NCBI GenBank assembly: GCA_034769895.1
Contig: CM068368.1
Coordinates: 336,745,076-336,809,075, forward strand
Source of the DNA: Magicicada septendecula
Taxonomy: Eukaryota; Arthropoda; Insecta; Hemiptera; Cicadidae
Reading direction: 5' to 3'
DNA: 64,000 bases
The stretch's first letter is position 1, and every line of letters begins with the position of its first letter. Positions 45,441-54,379 of this stretch are shown in pieces. A model generated the notes under the pieces. That model searched no databases and was not told the origin of the DNA. It was given only the letters and a program-made list of their open reading frames with translations. The translations under genes were made by a program, and so were the position numbers.

Positions 45441-47930
45441 ATGCCTCGTAGGTCTGTGCCTAGAGTGTTTAAAAAACGTAAACCATTCAATAGTAAACAG
45501 GCTAGACGAAAACCTGAAGAATCTAACCTTCAAACAAGCAACGTTGGATCTCAAAGTTGTAATCCTACACTTCCCAAAAAACTAACTTCTTCAAAAAAGA
45601 AGTTAAAATTAGATTTTTGTAAGTACGGTGTACATACTGATTGTAACCAGATAATAGATATGACTTTATTATCACAGGCACTAAAAGAGAGTGTCGTTTG
45701 TAAAAATTGTTTTACTTCTGGCATTTCTGTTGTTGTCTCAGATCAGAGGGGACTTGCAGCAAAACTAACATTTATTTGTGATAACTGCGATTTCCAATTT
45801 AGTTTTTATAATTCACAACAGAAATCTGTTGTTATAAATGATACAAAAAAGGTGTGTTTTGAGATAAACATTAGACTACCATTGTAACGGTACAGAATTG
45901 TGTGCTACCCCAGTTTTAATTTCAATCAGTTTTAATTTTTATTGTCAGCATCCATCTGTGAGGTGCCCCAGTGCAACACATTGTTAGTATAAATTGTTGA
46001 TGTCTGGAGCACAGCTCAGACATATTACGTAATAGCTTGCCAGCAGCAGCTTTGTGAATCACAGTATGCAGATTAACATCAGACAGTAAGGAGCAGCATA
46101 CAGTTTGTCAAATAAAACGGTGGCCTCGGGTGCAAGATAGGCCATAATTAATAGTCGGCCTATCCATTTAAGTAATAAAACATGTATAAAAGGTGTATGA
46201 ACAGTATAGCGCGCGGTCAAATAATTAAAAACATATAAGAGCTCGAGTCACGTACGTCGGCCGACTTATAATGTGGAGCTATCCGACGAACAAGTCTGTA
46301 AAAGTGTAACGAAATCGCAAACTATAGTGAATTAAATAAGACGGAGTGTGTCGCGGTAGTGCGAAAGTTTATGAACTGTGGAAATCACATTGGTGACCAG
46401 AAACAGCCAGCAACAAAAGGTGGTGATGGAACTGATTAAGTCCGTGGGTTGTTAAGTATTCTACATAACCCTATCAGAACTATTCCCTAAATACAAACAT
46501 AAAAATTAAATACCGAGTTTAATTACGGGGTTTTAAAAAAAAAAATAAATAAAAATAAAAGAGTATGAGTGAGAGAGCGTTGCAAAGTGCTGGTTAAGTT
46601 ATTTGTAAATTGCGTTATTGCTAAGTCATTTTCATATGCGTTTAAACCAATTGATTAAGTATTCACGTCTTATTTTTTTGTATTAAAATTGTAATGTAAA
46701 ATTAGAGTGAAAGCAAATATTGCAGTAAAGAAAGCTAGTTGTTTTAGAATACAAAAATTGGTGTTAGAACAATTATTTTGAAACGTCAATCCAATTAACC
46801 TTGTCTGCCTGATTTTTCGTCTGTACGACCTTGGACGAGAACCCGAAGGTAAGATAAGATATTATAAATATTAATTCAAATAATTGAGTAGTTTCAATAG
46901 CCCCGAACTAGGGACTCGAAGAGTTTAATAATTAATTTGATAGAATTGAGTAGTCTCACCATATGGCCTAAGGGCAATAGGCAAGGCCGTAACAGCTGGT
47001 CGAATGCTTTGTGGTATCCTAAATCTACCTCGAGCAACGGAGCATTTCACTAAGTATACTGCTCTTCTTGGAGTTTATGCAAAGCAGGTAGCAGAGGCAA
47101 CTATGCTTGAAGGTATTGAAGAGGCTGTTGATGAAAACAGTCTAGAATGTGATGGTGAAAACAGGGACATCTCAGCAGCTTTTGACGGCACATGGCAGAA
47201 GCGAGGCCATCAATCCCTAAACGGTGTAATTTCTGCCACATGTATTGAAACAGGGAAAGTTATTGATGTTAGCATTCTAACAAAACATTGCTTGTGTCCT
47301 AATAAAGAAAACCATAGTGACACTTGCACTGCCAACTACCAAGGAAGCAGTGGGGGAATGGAAGTGGCCGGTATAAAAGAAATATTTGCAGCTCACTCCA
47401 TCGAGAAGTATAATGTGCGTTATATTAACTATTTGGATGATGGGGACAGTAAAGCATACAATGCTGTAGTAGCTTGTAAGCCTTATGGAGAAATACCTAT
47501 TAATAAATTTGAGTGTGTCAATCATATACAGAAAAGAATAGGGGCCAGGCTTCGGAAACTAAAAAAAGAGCTCAAAGGGAAAAAACTTGACGATGGCTTA
47601 TCAATTTCTGGAAGGAATAGACTTACTGACAGTATTATTGATGAACTCCAAACCTATTACAGAAATGCAATAATAAATAATCTACATTGTGTACGTGATA
47701 TGAAAAAGGCAGTATGGGCTACGTATTTTCACCGCCTGTCGACAGACAAAAATCCATCCCATGAACTGTGTCCGTCTGACCCCAAGTCTTGGTATAAATA
47801 TAATGTAAATAAGTGTAATCCTGACAGTGAACCTTACAAGCATACTAAAAGTATTCCACCTGCTATCATGTCGGCCATCAAACCAATTTATAGAGACCTG
47901 TCTAAAGAAGATCTTCTGAGTAAATGCACC
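45441..47930 (+). pseudogene. Second Mutator-like transposase gene, split by solo LTR D and truncated
   Basis: The start ATG at 45441 is followed by a basic N-terminus and a Cys4-type segment (VVCKNCFTSG, FICDNCDF). The frame reaches 45882, is interrupted by LTR D, and resumes in phase at 46963 (YGLRAIGK). The transposase core follows: AAFDGTWQKRG with the first Asp, YLDDGDSKAYNAV with the second, and KFECVNHIQKR. At about 47920 family similarity ends (DLLSKC) and unrelated sequence follows to a stop at 47966. No YqaJ domain is present. The same DGDS and KxECxNH blocks occur in the gene at 36323-38261, so the two are related but of different subfamilies. Confidence 0.8.
45883..46958. mobile_element. 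Solo LTR D (1,076 bp) with CCAT target duplication
   Basis: The ends are TGTAACGGTACAGAATTG ... TAGTCTCA. CCAT flanks it at 45879-45882 and 46959-46962. The host frame is in phase across the excision point, which confirms the boundaries. TATAAGAG near 46227 is a candidate TATA box. The left end resembles those of B and C. Confidence 0.88.
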
Positions 47931-47966
47931 CTACCTTGGTTGATGGTGGGAAGGGATTGGCGCTGA

Positions 47967-48150
47967 GGTTCGAACCCCCCACCACACACTCCATTCCGTA
48001 ACGGTTATTCTGTAATCGACAGTTAGTATTAAACCCACTGAAGAAGAGAAACAACATCTCGAAACGTTTGGGAAGTGACAACAGTAAGTTCATAAGTCAA
48101 AGTATTATATATATTATTAAATTAATAAAGTGAACGAAGAGGATGCAACA
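47967..48150. other. Short non-coding stretch with hammerhead-like motif (48038-48065)
   Basis: CTGAAGA, a GAGA/TCTC stem and GAAAC form a motif like the hammerhead core known from Penelope-like elements, with one extra base before the stem. A GGTTCGAACC box (about 47970) lies just upstream. The plus-strand orientation is opposite to the adjacent Penelope fragment. Confidence 0.3.
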
Positions 48151-48169
48151 ACAAGATAAATATACTATG

Positions 48170-49026
48170 TCGAATGATACTAGCTTGTGGTTTGGTTGAA
48201 TTGTAACGTGGTTTACTTTTTTGATAAAATCTTTATAGCTTTTTACACTCCTATTATTTTCTAAGTTGGTATGCTCTCTGATGATTTTTACTAAAGTTTT
48301 TGCTATTTTATAACCGGGGGCAGTTGTAAAATTAACCAAAGGTCTAATTGGAGTGTTCTGTTTATGTACTTTCGGAAGACCTCTTAAACAAGGCGCACTA
48401 GCATTTATTGGTTTTAGTGAGGATTGTGTGCGTTTATCAAATAATTGCGTGCATTTATTTATTGTTTTATTCAGTTCTAAAGTGAACTTCTTAGTGGGGT
48501 CGGACGTCAACTTAGTAATATTGTTGCCATTTATAAAGTTGTATACTTTTTGTGTGTATTCTTCAAGTTTCAGCATGGCTATAGAATTTCCCTTATCTAC
48601 CTTGGTTATGTAAATATTATTATTATTAGAAAGTTTTTTATTTAGTTGTATAGCTATACGTTGTTCATGTTGTGCTTTAGTGTAATTAACTTTATTTTGT
48701 ATATGATTATTGTTCTTGTTTTTAATGATTTTATTAAACTTATTGTTTACTAATACTCTTATTTCATTTTGTTTATCTGGGTCAGGAATGTTTTTTATCA
48801 CTGACTCAGCTTCAATTATTTCTTTAATTAAGTTATGTTTATTTTTGAGGTTGGGGGGAAAATTGTAATTTAGACTTTTGCTGATAAGTTTTGTTTCTGC
48901 GTCAGTTAAAGTGACGTCTGTTGTATTTATTACTCTAGGGTAGAAATTGTGCGTGCTTTCGATGTTATCTTTATATTTACTGTTACTTAAATGGCCGATT
49001 TTAATTGCCTGTTTATGTTTGTGAAG
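48170..49026 (-). pseudogene. Penelope-like element, N-terminal RT fragment 1
   Basis: On the minus strand the frame encodes the Penelope RT front part: an Asn/Lys-rich leader, ITKVDKGNSIAML (the TKADKG-type block), then GLPKVHKQNTPIRPLVNF, and up to KLVSFDI, the start of the first catalytic motif. It ends there at about 48170 in unrelated hydrophobic codons. The YVDD motif and GIY-YIG domain are missing. The 5' end at 49026 abuts the cut edge of a Jockey LINE. About 536 bases match fragment 2 at roughly 98 percent. Confidence 0.82.
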
Positions 49027-50250
49027 TCGAATTGAACAGCACGTGTATGAGTGAAACAAGACTTGCTGGGGCGTTAAGTAGGGCGGCTGCACCAATACGG
49101 TCCTCGCCGGGCGCCCGCTTGGGGCACAGTCGACTAATGGCCGTTTCTACTTCAGCCTCGTCGAACGGGTCGATTGGGTCTGTGGGAGGGCGGGAAAAAT
49201 ATCCAGATAGGAAGTTTGCGACCCCGGCCAAGCAGAAGCTGCTTGACGAGGGCTGATTGGGCGTTGAGCCTGCGTGTTACGGCAGGGTCCCGGGATTGTT
49301 GCCATCGCCGGCGGAGCTGGCGCCGTTTTCGGATGGCTAGAATCACCTCTTCAGGTAACTGCGACCGTCTGTTGGGCGCAGGGACGTTATAGGTGTGTTT
49401 GTCCATAGCGGACGTGACGACTACTTGAAGATAGTCGGCCAAGCGGTCTACATCATCCGGGCTGGAGATGTCGACCTGGGGGTCAGATGGTACTGTTCGA
49501 CCCAGTTCATCATGGAACGATCGCCAGTTGACTCTCGTTACACGATGGGGAGGCTGGAGAGGTGTGTCCAGCGTGGGCCGAACAGTGAGTAGTACCGGGT
49601 CGTGATCAGACGAGAGGTCTGACACGGCTTCGATAGCGATAGGGTAGGCCAAGTCTTTGACAACAGCAATGTCAAGGACGTCTGGCAGTCCCCCTCTATT
49701 GGGGATATAGGTCGGTGATCTAGGACCAAGAGCGTTCACATGAGGATGACGTTGAACGTATTGGTACAGAGAGCGGCCGTATGGGTTTGAGACACGGCTG
49801 TTCCACAGGGGATGCTTACTATTAAAGTCTCCGGCTGCGATGGTTGGTAGGGGGTCTTCTAATAGAGAGTCCCATTCATCCTCGTCGGGCGGTGGTCCAC
49901 CTCGGGGGGGGGGGGGGGAGGTAGACTGAAACCAGTCGAACCTCCCGATCCCCGATGCAGAGAGCAACCGCCGTCGTCTCCAAGCGACGAGTCGCCGGAG
50001 GCGGCAGGGGGCGGTGGGCGATGCGCCTGTGAACTAGAATGGCTGTGCCGCCAGAGGCGTACAGCCGGTTCTGGCCAGGCCGGTCTGTGCGATATGTCGT
50101 GTACGCCGGAAGCTGGAACGAGTGTGCAGGAACTAGATGTGTTTCATTAAGGAGTATGACGTCTATGTCATATTCGGTGACGAAGGCGGCCAATTCGGCA
50201 CGGCGAGATAGTACGCCACATGCGTTCCATGCCACCAGCCGAAGGGGCCT
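49027..50250 (-). pseudogene. Jockey-type LINE ORF2: endonuclease and start of RT, 3' truncated
   Basis: The frame starts near 50248 (ATG, MARPLRLVAWNACG). The apurinic-type endonuclease domain shows NACGVL, LLNETHL, YRTDR, GGTAILVHR, VSVYLPP, GDFNSKHPLWN and the DLSSDHDPV end block. A run of 15 G (49904-49918) coincides with a frameshift. The linker and first RT block (CPKRAPGEDRIG, LINHVLF-like end) run to 49027, where Penelope sequence begins. GC content is far above its surroundings. The endonuclease would nick target DNA. Confidence 0.85.
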
Positions 50251-51772
50251 AGCCATCGAGAGGATAAGTGAGGTCACGGAGGTAAGGACGATAACTAACA
50301 AGCACTGGACATCATTGGCAGCAAGAATTTGTGGGATCAAGGCGTTGATCCAAGCGCGCACGCGGTCGGCGAAAGTCACGTCCGAGGACGCGGCAGACGC
50401 CGGTGCCGCCTGAGGCTTGGGCGCCGGGTGTGTAAACATGATGCCATTCTAGGCGGGGGCCTTTTGTTTCGGCTGCCTTGGATTTGCGATGGTGGGAGTA
50501 GATGCTGGCTGAGGTGCAGCGGGCGTTTGCTGCGAGGAGACGGGGGGCGATGGTTTCGTCTTTTTCTTGGACGGCGCAGCAGGTTTTGGCTGCTGGGCCG
50601 CGGGCTGAGCGGCAGGCTGAGAAGCAGCTGCAGCCGCATAGCTGGGCGCCCCGGTAGACGCCGGACGAGCTGGGGCAGGCGCAAGTGCCGGTGCCGCAGC
50701 AGGGGTAGGTGCCGCCGAGGCGGCAGGCCTTCATGCGTGGGGCCTAGCTGGAGGCGCAGGAACGTGCTGCTGCGAAGACTTTGAAACCTTCTTCAAAGCC
50801 GCAGCATAGAACCTGCACGACTTCGATGACGCCGGGTGAGGGTCCCCGCAGTTGGCGCAAGTGGTGACAGCACGATCGCGAGGACAAGTGTCCTTACGAT
50901 GGCTATCGCCACAGCGCAAACAGCGGGTGGGATGGTGGCAAAATGCCGATGAGTTGCCGTACCTCTGGCAGTTGTAACACTGCTTCGGGCCGGCTTGGGC
51001 TTCGAAGGCTTCTACCCTAACCTTCAAGAAAAACAACATGTTGATCTCGTAAATGGCCTGGTATTCACCTACCTTACGGATCTTAACCAGGAACGCATTG
51101 CTCGCCACTTTCTTGCCGGGGGAGAAGAGAGGCGTTACACTGTTGACTTTAAAGCCCAGATTAAGAAGTTCATTATGAATGAACTCGGGCGTGGTATCCG
51201 CAGGGATACCGATGATCTGCACCTTTAATTCCTTCTCCTCCGGCAAGGCAAAGGTGTGGTATGGGATACCCACGTCCGTGAGGAACTTCTGAGCAATACG
51301 GAAGCTCTCCACGGTCGTGGGGTTGAGGCGAATGGAACTGTCACCTTGGGCCGAAGCAGTCAAGGTGCCAGAGGGAGTGCACCGGTGTAAGCGCTGCATG
51401 AAGTTCGCCCAATCCGAGGGCCGGGCAAAAATCAGAGGCGGGATACGCCGGGGCTGGTCAGGTTGTTGCTGGGAGGCCGAGGTGGATTGCCCCGCAGTTG
51501 AGCCACGACGGACGCGAAGGTCGACCAGAGTCAGTGGAGGTGGCACTGACGCGCCGTTTCCGGCTGACAGTTTGCCATGCACCATCTGTCTCCATGGCCG
51601 AGTCCGCGTCGCGAGTTTCCCACGAAGAGGTAGGTGTCGGGTGGTCCTGAGAAGGGCCATCCGGGAGAGGTTGTGCAAGAGCGCTGGCAGGGACTGAGAT
51701 GTCCTGAGAAGGACCGACGGAGGCAGGTTGGCCCTGAGAAGTGCCGACGGAAGGTAAGGTGCGAGCAGCCAT
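50251..51772 (-). pseudogene. Jockey-type LINE ORF1 (PRE_C2HC and CCHC zinc knuckles)
   Basis: The N-terminus begins near 51772 (MAARTLPSVG) and includes DGAWQTVSRKRR. After a shift near 51600 the frame 51678-50731 carries an RNA-binding PRE_C2HC-type domain (KVQIIGIPADTTPEF, LVKIRKVGEYQ) and three Cys/His knuckles (CYNCQRYGNSSAFC, CLRCGDSHRKDTC, CANCGDPHPASSKSC). A Pro/Ala/Gln-rich C-terminus follows in shifted frames to about 50251. The product coats LINE RNA. It sits directly upstream of ORF2 on the same strand. Confidence 0.83.
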
Positions 51773-52110
51773 CAGCGAGGCGAAGCCTACGCCTTAGGCG
51801 GTACGGGTAGCGGACTGACTACCAAGCACGCGGATAAGCAAAATACAAAAGTAGCTCACTTACCAACAAGCTCCAGGCAGCAGCGGAACAAACACGAAAC
51901 ACTACACGGCACAAGAAACACAACACTGCACTGCACTATTTCCTGAGTAGTTGAAAACTGAGCACTGAACTGAACTGTTATTGCACTGATCGGAGAAAGA
52001 GAGTTAGACCGGACACTGTGAAACGCACTTGAACAGTAAACTTCCCATGAAGAGAGAGCTCCCAAGAGATGTTGACTCTTCGAATCGGCGGGGCGAAAGC
52101 ATCGCATTAA

Positions 52111-52432
52111 GTACTTTGTGGCATGGCTCGATGCGAGCCTCTCACACACCTTGTTTCTGATTGACCGGTGATGCTGTTCTTACCTGTGCGGGGGTTGCAA
52201 TTAGTAAACAATTAGCACAGGTAGCATCGCGGGAAATCAGCAGCCTTCCCCACAGTACTTCTTGGAAAACAAGTGAGTACATAATGGCATAGCTTGGTGC
52301 GAGCCAATCATACACCATCTCTATTGTGATTGGCTGATGGTGTCATTTTTACCTGTACGTGGGACTTTGCTGAATTTATATGTACAGGTAGCATGGCAGG
52401 ACAGCTTTAGTCTATACCACAGTACTGTGGGC
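52111..52432. repeat. Two diverged ~166-bp tandem units at the LINE 5' side
   Basis: Units at about 52111-52265 and 52277-52432 share TGGCAT, GCGAGCC, a TGATTG block, ACCTGT, CAGGTAGCAT and CACAGTACT in order. Each has an inverted pair: ACCTGTGC/GCACAGGT (52182, 52215) and ACCTGTAC/GTACAGGT (52351, 52382). The position just upstream of ORF1 suggests 5' UTR monomers of the LINE; an unrelated repeat is possible. Confidence 0.55.
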
Positions 52433-52470
52433 GTGTACGTAAACACCTGGCGTGCAGGATTTTTATACCA

Positions 52471-52502
52471 CTGATGATGGCAGCCAGTGGAGCTGCCGAA
52501 AC
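52471..52502 (+). ncRNA. Hammerhead-like core motif
   Basis: CTGATGA, a GGCAG/CTGCC stem and GAAAC occur in the order of a hammerhead ribozyme core. There is one unpaired T before the stem, which is not canonical. CCA and TGG close it outside. A plain stem-loop is the alternative. Confidence 0.3.
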
Positions 52503-52836
52503 ATTTGGTTTTGTTTTAAACCATGGACCACGGCCAAACAGCCCGGATATCATGAATAATTCATATGACACCGGCCGTGAAAGCCTGAATGCTAGCATAT
52601 TGTTTGGTTTTTCTGGCCAGTCTGGATGAATTATTAATTTTAATTTTAGCATAATTTGGAATTAAATTTTGCCGTAAACAGATTTTATTAAATTTTATAT
52701 ATAAATTAATTTTGAATAATTTAAGTTAAGATTCTGATATTTATACACAATACTTGCCTTGTATGGCTCCATTTCATATACTTTTTTAGCATACCGTGTC
52801 ATTTATTTTAAATAATTATATAATTACCTTTTTTTT

Positions 52837-53371
52837 AGTGGGGTCGGACGTCAACTTAGTAATATTGTTGCCATTTATAAAGTTGTATACTTTTTGTGTG
52901 TATTCTTCAAGTTTCAGCATGGCTATAGAATTTCCCTTATCTACCTTGGTTATGTAAATATTATTATTATTAGAAAGTTTTTTATTTAGTTGTATAGCTG
53001 TAAGTCGTTCTTGTTGTGCTTTAGTGTAATTAACTTTATTTTGTATATGATTATTGTTCTTGTTTTTAATGATTTTATTAAACTTATTGTTTACTAATAC
53101 TCTTATTTCATTTTGTTTATCTGGGTCAGGAATGTTTTTTATCACTGACTCGGCTTCAATTATTTCTTTAATTAAGTTATGTTTATTTTTGAGGTTGGGG
53201 GGAAAATTGTAATTTAGACCTTTGCTGATAAGTTTTGTTTCTGTGTCAGTTAAAGTGACGTCTGTTGTATTTATTACTCTAGGGTAGAAATTGTGCGTGC
53301 TTTCGATGTTATCTTTATATTTACTGTTACTTAAATGGCTGATTTTAATTGCCTGTTTATGTTTGTGAAGT
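52837..53371 (-). pseudogene. Penelope-like element, N-terminal RT fragment 2
   Basis: This is a near copy of 48491-49026 on the minus strand, ending in TKLTSDPTKK at 52837. It stops earlier at its 3' side than fragment 1 but begins at the same 5' point (AAACATAAACAGG, about 53371). The two fragments bracket the Jockey LINE. Confidence 0.82.
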
Positions 53372-53379
53372 CTAATCTT

Positions 53380-54350
53380 ATTTGTTCCTGTAGCAATAGA
53401 CAGTCAGTGATAGCCTCAATCTGTTGACCATTATCGTAGCATATCTTGTATGCAAGTGTTGAGAAAACATATTATTCCCATATAATTACGATAGTATTTT
53501 CTCAATTGTTTTTTGAAGATAGGAACTGTTAATGCTGTCTTCCATTTAGCAGGCACTTTTCCTTTTAATCAACAGTGATTTAGTAAGTCTAGTAAGCGTG
53601 TTTAGCTTCTTCTGTAAGGCATTTTTAGAGTTCTATATTTAAGTTATCTGTTCCTGGACCTTTCTGTTTTTGTAGCATGGTAAAGCTTCTTCTAATTCTG
53701 CAAATTCTATTTCATATAGAAAATTCCTAGTGGGCGAGCCGGCACAGTGGTAGCGTCTGTGACTCATAATCAGAGCGTTGCTGTGCTGCCGATGTGGTGA
53801 GATCGAGTCAAGGTCACAGCTCGATTTGCTCGTCCACCCGTACGTACGCAGACAAATAGTATGTACGTCTTCTCTGGCATACCCAGGCCAGATAAGTAAC
53901 AAGGACACACAATATATACTAGACACATAAAACAACATTCTCCCCCCCCCCCCACTGCAGGCTTGCCCCCAGGCGTGGGTTAAAAGGTTGGCTAATATCT
54001 CTGGCTGGGATGGGGCGTGAGTTCTATCATGACCAGAGCGCACAACAGGTGACCTAATGCCTGAAGTGGAGAAGAAGAAGATTCCTGTCTTTGTGTAACT
54101 AATTTTCACATTCTTCCCTTTCCATAGACCATAATGTTTTACAGAATTCAGTCCGTTCTTCTCTGGTTAGGATGTTTAACTCGCCATATCTTTTCTTCTC
54201 TATTTAGACATTTCATTATTCTAAATGCAATATCATGTGCCCATGCATGTCATTTTCAGTATATAAGACACATCTTCCCCAGCTCTATCTGCAGCTCTCA
54301 CAAGAGCTCTATACTCTTTCCAGTGGCTGGGGAGTGTTCTTTGTTTAGCC
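53380..54350 (-). pseudogene. L1-like LINE fragment (endonuclease-RT linker and RT start), interrupted by a SINE
   Basis: On the minus strand the order is a linker with SHWKEYRALVRAADRAG-like sequence, an RT-start block (IEFAELEEALPCYKNRK) and a following segment resembling WKTALTVPIFKK, all with many stops. The part above 54086 and the part below 53727 belong together; the SINE lies between. It lies immediately beyond the 3' end of another copy of the same LINE type. Confidence 0.65.
53728..54081 (+). mobile_element. tRNA-Met-derived SINE
   Basis: The head resembles elongator tRNA-Met: GGCACAGTGGTAGCG (A box), GACTCATAATCAGAG (anticodon-loop region), GAGATCGAGTC (B box, about 53799). A tRNA-unrelated body follows with a C13 run (53941-53953), and the tail is GAAGAAGAAGA (to 54081). 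ATTCCT flanks it at 53722-53727 and 54082-54087. It would be transcribed by RNA polymerase III from its internal promoter and moved by LINE machinery. Confidence 0.8.
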
Positions 54351-54379
54351 ATTGTAAGTATAGTTCCTTCTGTTGTTGA

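Noticed and set aside
47960..48000. GGTTCGAACC box suggesting a tRNA gene
   Set aside because: No matching A box, anticodon arm or acceptor stem upstream. It is probably part of a repeat end.
50329..50784. Arg/Gly-rich plus-strand frame of 151 residues
   Set aside because: It is the antisense of the GC-rich Pro/Ala/Gln tail of the LINE ORF1.
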